Below the pieces are notes generated by a model. That model saw only the letters and a program-made list of their open reading frames with translations, made no database searches and was not told where the DNA came from. A DNA stretch of 8,244 bases from Gammaproteobacteria bacterium. Lineage in GTDB: Bacteria; Pseudomonadota; Gammaproteobacteria; Pseudomonadales; UBA3067. Positions 1 to 7,223 of this stretch are shown here, one piece after another. Each line of letters begins with the position of its first letter. Position 1 is the stretch's first letter. The DNA is taken from positions 119,980 through 128,223 of the forward strand of contig NVVB01000002.1 in NCBI GenBank assembly GCA_002402085.1, written 5' to 3'. The translations under genes were made by a program, and so were the position numbers.

Positions 1-168
1 TGACGCCAACGACGCAGAGACCTCTCCGGAGCCACACCCTAAATCCAATATGGTGTCCTGAGGATTCAAACGAGCAGAAAGCAAGCTCATCATAAACGTC
101 TCCTCCTCGGAAATGATGCATCTTTTACCGTTATCGTACAGACTATTTTCACGATCATTTGCTTTCAT
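1..168 (-). CDS. SAM-dependent methyltransferase, N-terminal fragment
   Basis: This is an open frame of 56 codons that starts at an ATG (166-168) and runs off the left edge. The first ~35 residues are polar. They are followed by the class I SAM-methyltransferase motif I, DLGCGSGE (residues 42-49), preceded by a hydrophobic beta strand (TIL). This glycine-rich loop binds S-adenosylmethionine in Rossmann-fold methyltransferases. The start is supported by AAAGGAG 11 bases upstream (180-186). The gene lies 67 bases after the polymerase stop on the same strand, so it is probably the next gene of the operon. In polysaccharide loci such enzymes often O- or N-methylate a sugar or cap the chain end, but the substrate cannot be read from this fragment. 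It could also be the first domain of a longer protein. The motif is clear; the acceptor is unknown. Confidence 0.8.
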   Translation of the reverse strand, partial: MKANDRENSLYDNGKRCIISEEETFMMSLLSARLNPQDTILDLGCGSGEVSASLAS

Positions 169-179
169 GTATTTAGCGT

Positions 180-186
180 CTCCTTT
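180..186 (-). promoter_or_regulatory. Ribosome binding site of the methyltransferase gene
   Basis: AAAGGAG on the minus strand lies 11 bases before the ATG at 166-168. The spacing is slightly long, but no other start codon fits, and this site defines the gene that runs off the left edge. Confidence 0.6.
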
Positions 187-235
187 GACTTTCCATTCAA
201 CACCAGACTTTTAATTTACATCCAAAACAACACAC

Positions 236-1546
236 CTAATGATTACTACCCACGAAATCAATGTCATTCGATGCACCTCTTACGACCCCGTATACAACGT
301 ATTTAACCACGGTATAGAGAACCAGAAGGACAATTATTGACATAAACGTAAATTCTATTTTTTTTAGTACATACATCATATCCGAGCGATATACGTAATA
401 CGACAAGGTAACGAAATAGGAATATAATACGGGCATCAAGGATATTTTCCAATTGAGGATACTTCTTATCATTAGCAAAATCGCAGCGGAAAATATCGCT
501 GTAGGAAATACACCCCACCCCCCGAAGTTTAATATCCCTTCAGCCAGAAACGAAAAACCAAACCCGGATTCCACATCTGTGCCGAAAGTGACTACATCTG
601 CATACCATTCTGAGGGTGGCACTGCTCCGCTACTGGGGTAAAAAATATCAATTAACGCATCCAAATAAGAAGCGCCATTTAACATACCGAACTCGCCGTT
701 TTCAATACCGTTTAAAATGTAAGCTTGATTCTCGAGCATTTGTATTTCATACCCTTGGATCACATAAATCGCTAAATCCAGCAATGTAACGGGAAACCCC
801 CCAAGTAGCGCTTCGGCAAAGTTTGCCGCACCTAGAAAGATGGGTAGAAACACTATCCCTAAGAAAAACCGGAACGGTGTAATTAACTTCCCAGGATATT
901 TCACCAAACTTAAAAACACTAAGCAAAATACCAAGTCCTTTATGACACCTCCTTTATTTACTTCATATACATCGCTTACAATTATCGGGTAGTAAATAAA
1001 CATCGAAAACAACGAAAAAAGAACCACTACGACAATCGTGTTTCTCACCCCTTTTATATGTAGTAACAATGCTGAATATAGTACCAAATAGGATAGGTCC
1101 GCTATATTTCCCCAATATACTTCTATGTACTTCATTCCCAACGCACCAAACAGCTTATCGACCACCCGAACAAGTATGACTACGAGCAGCCAGAAAAATG
1201 GGTTATAGGCTAATTTATACTCGCGTACTAGTGTATTACTATCAATCGGCGTACTTTTTAGAAAATTCCTACAGGTCATTACATAAATAAAAGTGAATAT
1301 TGCCGAATACATTACATTCATTGACATAATTCGAGGCACATAATACGGATCACTGCATAAAACCCAAACGTTAACGCAAAACTCATCAAAAAATACATTA
1401 AATATTATTTGAGTTGCGCCAGCAGTGATCAACAATACAATCACCAATATAAGTCCAGGATCGAGAACTGTATTAATTGGTTTCGTATTTTTATATAGAA
1501 TAACGACGCAAGTGGCCATTATTAAAAATTGAAATATAACTACCAA
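236..1546 (-). CDS. wzy: Wzy-like O-antigen/oligosaccharide repeat unit polymerase
   Basis: A polytopic inner-membrane protein of 436 residues, the usual size for Wzy polymerases. Wzy joins undecaprenyl-linked repeat units at the periplasmic face. By eye there are about ten to eleven hydrophobic segments, near residues 1-18, 30-50, 77-95, 117-133, 150-165, 170-190, 203-217, 226-242, 342-362, 371-387 and 398-420. A long hydrophilic stretch at about 260-335 looks like the large periplasmic loop typical of Wzy. It is followed by a glycine-rich helix start (GILNFGGWG, 337-345) and a YRSDM motif at 386-390, both reminiscent of this group. Wzy sequences diverge strongly, so the call rests on topology and on the neighbouring glycosyltransferases and Wzz. 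The start is TTG (1544-1546), with AGGG six bases upstream; the first in-frame ATG (1517-1519) has no ribosome binding site. A Wzx flippase is the main alternative, but those usually have 12-14 evenly spaced helices without a long loop. Confidence 0.75.
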   Translation of the reverse strand: MVVIFQFLIMATCVVILYKNTKPINTVLDPGLILVIVLLITAGATQIIFNVFFDEFCVNVWVLCSDPYYVPRIMSMNVMYSAIFTFIYVMTCRNFLKSTPIDSNTLVREYKLAYNPFFWLLVVILVRVVDKLFGALGMKYIEVYWGNIADLSYLVLYSALLLHIKGVRNTIVVVVLFSLFSMFIYYPIIVSDVYEVNKGGVIKDLVFCLVFLSLVKYPGKLITPFRFFLGIVFLPIFLGAANFAEALLGGFPVTLLDLAIYVIQGYEIQMLENQAYILNGIENGEFGMLNGASYLDALIDIFYPSSGAVPPSEWYADVVTFGTDVESGFGFSFLAEGILNFGGWGVFPTAIFSAAILLMIRSILNWKISLMPVLYSYFVTLSYYVYRSDMMYVLKKIEFTFMSIIVLLVLYTVVKYVVYGVVRGASNDIDFVGSNH

Positions 1547-1552
1547 TACATT

Positions 1553-1558
1553 CCCTAA
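1553..1558 (-). promoter_or_regulatory. Ribosome binding site supporting the TTG start of wzy
   Basis: The minus strand reads TTAGGG, then six bases, then TTG (1544-1546). An in-frame stop (TAA) lies a few codons further upstream, and the next in-frame ATG, 27 bases downstream, is preceded only by A/T-rich sequence. The TTG is therefore the best start. Confidence 0.5.
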
Positions 1559-1632
1559 TATTTAGTGCGTTAGATTCTAAAGAACAGCGATAAATTAAAT
1601 TCCTCAAACCTTACAATTTAACGTTAAGACCA

Positions 1633-2376
1633 TTACGCAATCGTTTTAATCTTATTTAGCTGTCTGGCTTTCCATTCGGTATTTCTAAACCAATTGACTA
1701 GGTAGAGATCTGGATTTCTCTCAAAAAGTTCATCGACCATAGCGCGACCTGACTGAGTACCTAGGATATTTAGCACACTTTTTAGCAACCAGTAATCTTC
1801 TTCATAATCCAACGTTAATCGGGCCTTTATTCGCGAACATTGCTCGCTATCAGGCAATATTGTTGATCGCACGTCTTTCTTTGCCATCAAAAACGGCAAT
1901 ATCATTTCTGTATCGCTACCGTCTACATAACTAGCGCATGCATACTCTAAAAGATCTCTCGTTATTGAATAGCCGACACTGGCATTGCCATCATTGGAAT
2001 ACGTGGTCGGTTCAATTAGGTCATACCCCGAGTCCAAGGTCTCCATACTGTACTCAACCATTGACGCTGAAAAAAATGGATCATCAGCGTCGATTGTATG
2101 AAACTTATCAAGACCAAATACTCTACAACAATCTCTCCAACGCCTCAGCTTGTCAGATTCATTGCCTCGAAAGAACTCCACCTTTTGGTCTGTAGCAATC
2201 GATTCAATAATATTATCCGAGCGCTGATCAGACGTACATACTATGGCTCTGAAACCAGCCTCCTTAGTCCTGTTAATTACGTGCTCAAGCACATTACCCT
2301 TACCAAATGGCAATAGGCATTTATTGTAAAGACGCGTAGAACCGGTTCTAACAGTAATAAGGCATGGAATAGTCAT
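1633..2376 (-). CDS. SpsF-type cytidylyltransferase, probable CMP-nonulosonate synthetase
   Basis: A cytoplasmic protein of 247 residues in the nucleotidyltransferase group that includes SpsF, KdsB and NeuA. These enzymes activate an acidic sugar with CTP to give a CMP-sugar and pyrophosphate. The N-terminal nucleotide-binding loop is RTGSTRLYNK (residues 10-19), the SpsF version of the motif rather than the NeuA form with GSKG and KN. IDADDPF (95-101) occupies the metal-binding strand position, and RLTLDYEEDY (186-195) matches the conserved C-terminal element of the family. ATG start at 2374-2376, with GGAAAG just upstream. The synthase and phosphatase of the same pathway lie upstream in the operon, which suggests the substrate is the nonulosonic acid made by them (KDN-like or another sialic acid analogue). 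The family is secure; the exact sugar is inferred. It could act on a different acid such as Kdo, but no other Kdo gene is in view. Confidence 0.8.
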   Translation of the reverse strand: MTIPCLITVRTGSTRLYNKCLLPFGKGNVLEHVINRTKEAGFRAIVCTSDQRSDNIIESIATDQKVEFFRGNESDKLRRWRDCCRVFGLDKFHTIDADDPFFSASMVEYSMETLDSGYDLIEPTTYSNDGNASVGYSITRDLLEYACASYVDGSDTEMILPFLMAKKDVRSTILPDSEQCSRIKARLTLDYEEDYWLLKSVLNILGTQSGRAMVDELFERNPDLYLVNWFRNTEWKARQLNKIKTIA

Positions 2377-2431
2377 TATCTTTCCACTTGTCCCATCAAT
2401 TTTGTATACAGTGATTAACCATCACTTTGTT

Positions 2432-3538
2432 TTATATACCCTGTAAACTTAGAGTATCTTTGAGCAGTTGATTGGCGCGTGATTTCACTTCGTACCCCGA
2501 GCTCTTTGCCCTTCGCCACCCATTGTGCGCGATGCGCTTTATTCTTTCTTCGTCTTTCAGATAGTCATGAACTAATCCAACGGCATGGTCTTCGTCATCG
2601 AAAAAGATCACCTCTTCCCCGTCGCTGTAGATCAACTCCATTTCTTTCGTTCGCTTTGCTAGCATGGCAGTTTTTGTCGCCGGTATTTCAAAGCACCTTC
2701 GCGTATAGACGTCGTTATTAAGTTTTGAATAAAGCACCAAGGCTAACTTCGATCCGCATAGCGCCTTATTATATTCTGAGCTACCCAAATACCGTACAGG
2801 GTATAAGTGGCCTAGGACTGTATCGTCCTTAATCGCATCATTCCATCCTGGACCGTACAGCCCCACGCGAACACCTGAACCCACTAATTTCCTTAAGAAG
2901 CTTAACCGGCCATCTTTCTCATAGTGACCAATAAATACCACGTCACATGAATATTTTTCAACATCTGATCCAGAGAGAGCAATTGGATAATTTAGCTCCT
3001 CGACATACCATGGGGGTAACATTTCAACTGATTTGGCACCATAAGCGTAGTAATCTGCAACGTTATTGGGGCGATAAGAAAAGAGCAGGTCGTAACTTTT
3101 GATTGACCGCTTATATCTTGCCCATGTATACCATGGATATAGGCTTGAGAAAGGATCATCGTTGTTATAGGACACTACCCAGGTCCTTCTTCCGAAAGCT
3201 TTGATGGATTCTATGGTGTTTTTTGAAATCAGATTGGGTCTATAGATAAACACCAAGTCAGGTGATTCGTTCTCAACCGTCTTCAATAACGACTTATTGA
3301 TACTCCGTACACTTAATCCGAACGAAAAATAAGCCTCAAATTTAAGCCTTATTTTTTTCACCATACTAGTTTCGTCACTCGTACTAAAATACTCATGCCA
3401 CTTAAACCGAACTACTTGCTTTCCGAGCGACTCTAATGCATTGGCAAGCGGCTCCTCGTGTATATTCGAATGCCAATCGCCTGCAATAACTATCTTCGTT
3501 ATGCCGACGCTTTTTTCAATAACAGCCTCCCTAATCAA
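2432..3538 (-). CDS. CgeB-like glycosyltransferase (GT-B fold)
   Basis: A soluble protein of 368 residues that resembles the CgeB/Glyco_trans_1_2 group of GT-B glycosyltransferases. The N-terminal Rossmann-like half begins KIVIAGDWHSN (residues 15-25) and includes PDLVFIYRPNL (93-103) and SYNNDDPFS (123-131). The C-terminal half has VVFIGHYEKDGR (200-211), GLYGPGW (226-232) and the family hallmark DVYTRRCFEIPA (276-287), followed by acidic GEEVIFFDDEDHA (307-319), where nucleotide-sugar donors normally bind. It probably adds one sugar of the repeat unit at the cytoplasmic membrane face; donor and acceptor are unknown. The listed start is TTG (3536-3538), overlapping the upstream GT2 gene by 8 bases. 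However, a strong AGGGAGG lies inside this frame (3526-3532), five bases before an ATT codon (3518-3520), so translation may really start there, six codons later. Either choice leaves the fold intact. Confidence 0.78.
   Translation of the reverse strand: MIREAVIEKSVGITKIVIAGDWHSNIHEEPLANALESLGKQVVRFKWHEYFSTSDETSMVKKIRLKFEAYFSFGLSVRSINKSLLKTVENESPDLVFIYRPNLISKNTIESIKAFGRRTWVVSYNNDDPFSSLYPWYTWARYKRSIKSYDLLFSYRPNNVADYYAYGAKSVEMLPPWYVEELNYPIALSGSDVEKYSCDVVFIGHYEKDGRLSFLRKLVGSGVRVGLYGPGWNDAIKDDTVLGHLYPVRYLGSSEYNKALCGSKLALVLYSKLNNDVYTRRCFEIPATKTAMLAKRTKEMELIYSDGEEVIFFDDEDHAVGLVHDYLKDEERIKRIAHNGWRRAKSSGYEVKSRANQLLKDTLSLQGI
3526..3532 (-). promoter_or_regulatory. Strong Shine-Dalgarno inside the 5' end of the CgeB-like gene
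   Basis: AGGGAGG on the minus strand begins within the stop codon of the upstream GT2 gene (TAG, 3531-3533). It lies downstream of the TTG at 3536-3538, so it cannot serve that TTG. The only in-frame codon at a suitable distance that can act as a start is ATT at 3518-3520, five bases away. The TTG has only a weak GGTG upstream. Confidence 0.45.
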
Positions 3539-4595
3539 TTAATTCACCAGTGTATAAATTTCCTAGCTTAGGCGTTCGATTTAGCAGTTCCTTTATTGTC
3601 ACAATTACTTTCTCACACCGTGATCGACCAAGAGTAATGAGGGCAATAAAATACAGATGTATATAGACATTCCGCCATAGCCCTAAACGCATCAACGAGA
3701 AATAGTATCTCCCGAAAACCAGAATCGGTTTATCCACCTGATAGGAAAGCAAAGGGTAAGAGTAATTTCCTAAGTCAGCCTTAATCTTTCCTGCCAAACC
3801 TGGCCTTGCGGGATGTAATTCAAGGTGCTCCGCTATATCAATCATTCCCTTTATGAAATTTAGCGAATGTTCAGTTTCTAGAGCGCCAGGTTTGAAACGT
3901 TTTCGTTCCGCATCCGAGTTCCCAAAAAAATGGCTAGTGGTGGAATCCTTTTCAATCCTCATTAAGGAAATCAGCTGAGAAATATAATACCCTCTCGATA
4001 CAGATAAAATCATCCCAGTCAAATACACTTGATAAAGCAGAGTTCCGTCAAACCTTTCGGTGGCGTATTTATTCGCAAGCTCGCGATTCACGGTATAACC
4101 AGAAATTGCAACCGAACGACGAAATAAAGAGACTATCGACTGGTCACCCGCTTCGAATAACCTATCGCCGTCAAAATAGCGGAATATTTCTATGGGTTCA
4201 CGGCTTGCACCCTGAATTTTCCCCCAGGTTCGCAACACGACACCAATATCTTCATGTTTATTGACTACATCTGAAATTTTTTTAAGTCCGCCATCTACTA
4301 ATAAATCATCATCCCCCATAAAAACGCAATATTCCCCTTCACTTTCTTTAATTAACTTTCGAAAGTTGCCGTCGTAACCAAGGTTAACGTCATTATATAT
4401 CGCCCTAATTTTCACTTTTGGGAAGTCCAGTATGTACTGCTCTATAACGGCTCTAATTTCCTTAACGCGAGTAGATTTATCCTCGCAGATTAAAATCTCA
4501 AAATCGATATAATCCTGATCGACAATAGATTGAATGAGCTCTTTTAGAGGACCAGGTCGATTATATGCAGGGATGCAAACGCTTAATAACGGCAT
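3531..4595 (-). CDS. GT2 family glycosyltransferase
   Basis: A protein of 354 residues with an N-terminal GT-A domain of family 2, an inverting enzyme class that uses nucleotide-sugar donors. Visible signatures are LLSVCIPAYNRP (residues 3-14), the first acidic pair ICED (36-39), NLGYDGNFRKLI (71-82) and the metal-binding GDDD (94-97, DxD motif) in the strand VFMGDDDLL. The remaining ~200 residues are less conserved and include a hydrophobic stretch near 308-322 that may rest against the membrane. The start is ATG (4593-4595), with a good AGAGGAAA about six bases upstream. The gene begins 16 bases after the sialyltransferase-like gene, and its stop overlaps the listed start of the next gene, so the three are likely translationally coupled. 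It probably adds one residue of the lipid-linked repeat unit; the sugar cannot be read from the sequence. Confidence 0.88.
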   Translation of the reverse strand: MPLLSVCIPAYNRPGPLKELIQSIVDQDYIDFEILICEDKSTRVKEIRAVIEQYILDFPKVKIRAIYNDVNLGYDGNFRKLIKESEGEYCVFMGDDDLLVDGGLKKISDVVNKHEDIGVVLRTWGKIQGASREPIEIFRYFDGDRLFEAGDQSIVSLFRRSVAISGYTVNRELANKYATERFDGTLLYQVYLTGMILSVSRGYYISQLISLMRIEKDSTTSHFFGNSDAERKRFKPGALETEHSLNFIKGMIDIAEHLELHPARPGLAGKIKADLGNYSYPLLSYQVDKPILVFGRYYFSLMRLGLWRNVYIHLYFIALITLGRSRCEKVIVTIKELLNRTPKLGNLYTGELID

Positions 4596-4611
4596 GTAGA
4601 TTTCCTCTTGA

Positions 4612-5307
4612 TCACAGCACTCTAGACATATTCGATATTGCCGGCCACCCAGGATAGTAACTTACCATATTAATATTGGTTTCTGGGAAACGTCTGAACA
4701 AGGAATACACATAATTCAACAAATCAAGCCGTCCCAACTTACCGGCTTGCCCATCCAATCCGATTGGACTTGACTGTACTTGCTTTGCCATATACGGCGT
4801 AGAATAAAAGTCCAAGCCAAAGACCCATAAGTTCCTAGGCCGAATCATCTCAAGCGAATAGATTAATGATAATATCCCCGTATTTGGAAACTTTAAACTG
4901 TACTCTTCTCCTAAACCTTCTCCATAAGATAAAAGCTTTTCGGGTAGAGAGTGTACATTTAGTTGAATCCCCATAAGCTTATAATGGATCATCGATTCCA
5001 TTAACCTATAATGATTCAGTCGAAACACCTGCCCTAACTGGATATTTGAAATATTATATTTTTTATAATTTTTCTTAGACAAGCTTGCTTGCTTACTTCT
5101 ATTGGTAAAATGAATAATATTCTTGTCTTGTAGACTCTTCCCGATCATCGCTAGTTCGTCATCATAATCGCTAACGATTAGGCAATGCTCAAACTGGTCA
5201 CTGTATTCTGGCAACTTTTCCAAGGAAGTGCCTTTCAATAACACCGCCAAATTATCTAGGCCTCGCGGAAGATAATCACAGTAGTGAAGCTCATTTTTAA
5301 TAAACAC
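4612..5307 (-). CDS. Sialyltransferase-like glycosyltransferase (GT29/GT42-like)
   Basis: A small protein of 231 residues. The N-terminus carries a loop like the CMP-sugar-binding GxGPSL found in GT29/GT42-type proteins, here AVLLKGTSLEKL (residues 21-32), then CLIVSDYDDEL (42-52) and IIHFTNR (64-70). The C-terminal half has the most telling block, KFPNTGILSLIYSLE (139-153) followed by LWVFGLDFYS (160-169). This matches the PSTG...GFDFY pattern of bacterial alpha-sialyltransferase-like proteins. It would transfer the CMP-activated nonulosonic acid onto the growing glycan, which fits the synthase, phosphatase and cytidylyltransferase in the same operon. It is shorter than the ~260-300 residues of studied GT42 enzymes. 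The start is GTG (5305-5307), the only usual start after an upstream TAG. Its ribosome binding site is ambiguous: AAGGGGG lies 11 bases away and AGGA only 1 base away, the latter being 7 bases before an ATT (5299-5301). The family is recognised from motifs by eye; activity is inferred. Confidence 0.65.
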   Translation of the reverse strand: MFIKNELHYCDYLPRGLDNLAVLLKGTSLEKLPEYSDQFEHCLIVSDYDDELAMIGKSLQDKNIIHFTNRSKQASLSKKNYKKYNISNIQLGQVFRLNHYRLMESMIHYKLMGIQLNVHSLPEKLLSYGEGLGEEYSLKFPNTGILSLIYSLEMIRPRNLWVFGLDFYSTPYMAKQVQSSPIGLDGQAGKLGRLDLLNYVYSLFRRFPETNINMVSYYPGWPAISNMSRVL

Positions 5308-5333
5308 GTCCTAATCAGCCCCCTTAAATCTAT

Positions 5334-6326
5334 TTAGCAAGCAGTTTGTAAGCTCCTATTCTCAATATTGAGAATCTCCACAAGAAAATTCAAGTATCTT
5401 TTAGACACCTCATTTATATCAATTGGAGTGACATCCATTTCGCTCTTAAGAACCTGAGAGTTTTCCAATACAAATGCTATCTCACGAACCACTGCATCAA
5501 CATTAAGGGGCGGAGGATTGTAAAGGTCAACTAATTTTGAACAATCCACCAATTCATCACAGTTTGCGACTCTTCCCCCGCCTGTGCTTTCGATTAATTC
5601 TTGCGTTCCTCCTAGATTGGAGCACACGACCGGAACTCGATGCGCTAACGCTTCGACTACAGAGTTTGGACAATTATCGAGCCAACAAAGATGTAAAAAT
5701 ATATCTGCATCCTGTAAATGGCTAAAAAGAACCTCTCTGTTCACATCCCCCATGAATGTTACGAAATCGCATTCTTCCACGGCTTCTTCAACATCACCTA
5801 AAACGACTAACTCACATGGGTAATGTTGATATAACTGCTTAACAACGGCTATCGTCTCTTTCAATCGCTTATGACGTCTCCATACAGCAGAACAAACTAT
5901 TTTCACAACATCCTTCGAGGCCGATTGATTTAACCTCGATTTCAGCGCTATCGGAGAACCATTGGAAATAATAGTAGAAGGGCATTCAATGAATCCATAA
6001 TGGTCCACAATAAGCTGTTTAGAAAACCTTGATTGAAATATGATTCCTTGTGCATTTCTTATTGAATGATAAATTTTTTTATTAAGCTTCCTATTGCTGC
6101 CCATCGTCTCGAATTGATCGAAATATATCCCGTCCATACGCAACACATAGGGCTTGAAGGGCAGCCCGCTAGCGACCGAATTGAAAAGCCCAATGTCTTG
6201 AAAAGGATTCTTACTCCCGACCACATTAGCTACTTGAGTTTCGCTATAGATGCGGTCGAGATGATTCAAAAAACTTCCGGCTCCGCCCTTTCGCTTACGG
6301 CTAGGTTGCATTGCGATCTTAAGCAT
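5334..6326 (-). CDS. GT4 family glycosyltransferase
   Basis: A protein of 330 residues with the two-domain GT-B layout of retaining family 4 glycosyltransferases. The N-terminal domain has the glycine-rich KRKGGAGSFLNHL (residues 11-23), VLRMDGIYFD (61-70) and IIFQSRFSKQ (95-104), the typical pattern leading to the SNG turn (121-123). The C-terminal donor domain has VCSAVWRRHKRL (144-155), whose basic residues usually contact the donor phosphates, then LVVLGD (173-178) and DADIFLHLC (206-214). The signature NSVVEALAHRVPVVCSNLGGTQEL (split here as 221-232 and 233-244) is also present. The E at 225 and E at 243 fit the acidic positions near the nucleotide sugar. ATG start (6324-6326), with GAGGG about seven bases upstream. 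The length is slightly below the usual 350-400. It probably builds one linkage of the repeat unit; donor unknown. Confidence 0.88.
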   Translation of the reverse strand: MLKIAMQPSRKRKGGAGSFLNHLDRIYSETQVANVVGSKNPFQDIGLFNSVASGLPFKPYVLRMDGIYFDQFETMGSNRKLNKKIYHSIRNAQGIIFQSRFSKQLIVDHYGFIECPSTIISNGSPIALKSRLNQSASKDVVKIVCSAVWRRHKRLKETIAVVKQLYQHYPCELVVLGDVEEAVEECDFVTFMGDVNREVLFSHLQDADIFLHLCWLDNCPNSVVEALAHRVPVVCSNLGGTQELIESTGGGRVANCDELVDCSKLVDLYNPPPLNVDAVVREIAFVLENSQVLKSEMDVTPIDINEVSKRYLNFLVEILNIENRSLQTAC

Positions 6327-6374
6327 CTGAAGCCCTCAGAATTTTGATTGGAAGTTCTAATTTTGCTCAGCACA

Positions 6375-7223
6375 TTAATCTACGGCTTCCCAGCCTAAAT
6401 GACTCCGTAATTTTTTCGCTATCGGTATCTCGGCTTCTAATATGCATTTTTCACCCGTGCCCATTGCCTCTTCGATCTTATGGACGGCTCCAACCAACTG
6501 CATCATCCCTGCCGGCTCAACCGATGCGGATTGATCGGAACCATACATCGACCGATCTAAAGTAATATGCCTTTCAAGTGAAGTAATCCCTAGCGCAGCG
6601 GCTCCAAACGAAACCGCCAAACCAGTTTCATGACCACTATATCCTACATCGCACTTAAATCGATTACGCAAAGTATCGATTACTCTCAGGTTCGCATCTT
6701 CATCACGCATAGGATAGGTGGATACGGTGTGCATTAACTCGAAAGAACAATTTAAATCTCTAAAGATACTTACCGCTTGAGAGATCTCCTCCATGGTACA
6801 CATCCCTGTAGAGATAAAGGTGTGCTTTCCTTCCGACGCCACTAACTTAAGAAACTCTGGATCGATGGTCATCGCAGAGGCAACTTTATTATATTTACAA
6901 TTAAATTGCCCCAAAAACTCTTGGCTTGCCGGGTCCCACGCCGACGCAAACCATTCGATGTCCTTACTTTTACAGTATTCCGTAATTTCGCTGTATTCTT
7001 CAAAGCCAAACTCCAACGCAGACTTTTGTTCTCGCTGCGTAGTTCCCCAGGGACTTTCTCTAGGCGAATCTAATAGCTCTTGGGTATAGACTAAGTCTAG
7101 TTCTCGTTTCTGAAACTTAACCGCGTTGCAACCCGACAATACAGCAACATCAATTAATTTTTTTGCAATTGACATCTCACCATTATGATTAATTCCAATT
7201 TCTGCGATAACAAATATCGACAT
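6375..7223 (-). CDS. neuB: NeuB-type nonulosonic acid synthase, short form without SAF domain
   Basis: A cytoplasmic TIM-barrel enzyme of the NeuB family, which condenses phosphoenolpyruvate with a six-carbon sugar to make a nine-carbon sialic acid-like sugar. Motifs in order are IAEIGINHNGEM (residues 6-17), AVKFQKRELD (34-43), ESPWGTTQREQ (56-66), WFASAWD (91-97), KVASAMTIDPEFL (113-125), HTFISTGMCTMEEI (134-147), LMHTVSTYPM (163-172), VGYSGHETG (193-201), ERHITLDRSM (217-226) and SDQSASVEP (229-237). H198 and H219 correspond in spacing to the two metal-binding histidines of meningococcal NeuB. At 282 residues it stops after the barrel; canonical NeuB has about 340-350 with a C-terminal SAF domain, absent here. 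The reading frame ends normally and the next gene follows after 48 bases, so this looks like a genuine short family rather than damage. ATG start with GGAG eight bases upstream. With the adjacent HAD phosphatase, a phosphorylated substrate such as mannose-6-phosphate or ManNAc-6-phosphate is likely. Confidence 0.9.
   Translation of the reverse strand: MSIFVIAEIGINHNGEMSIAKKLIDVAVLSGCNAVKFQKRELDLVYTQELLDSPRESPWGTTQREQKSALEFGFEEYSEITEYCKSKDIEWFASAWDPASQEFLGQFNCKYNKVASAMTIDPEFLKLVASEGKHTFISTGMCTMEEISQAVSIFRDLNCSFELMHTVSTYPMRDEDANLRVIDTLRNRFKCDVGYSGHETGLAVSFGAAALGITSLERHITLDRSMYGSDQSASVEPAGMMQLVGAVHKIEEAMGTGEKCILEAEIPIAKKLRSHLGWEAVD

Noticed and set aside
1618..1627. Perfect palindrome TTAACGTTAA in the gap before wzy
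   Set aside because: Only ten bases, A/T-rich and without a neighbouring repeat or T-run, so it is expected by chance and is not a terminator or a recognisable operator.
6375..6377. Truncation of the synthase by a frameshift or nonsense mutation
   Set aside because: The final residues continue a normal barrel end, the following 48 bases are too short to encode a SAF domain, and the next gene starts with a good ribosome binding site.
6066..7089. Plus-strand open frames at 6066-6347, 6344-6565 and 6793-7089
   Set aside because: They lie opposite well-supported genes with clear family motifs, have no recognisable domain and no convincing ribosome binding site.
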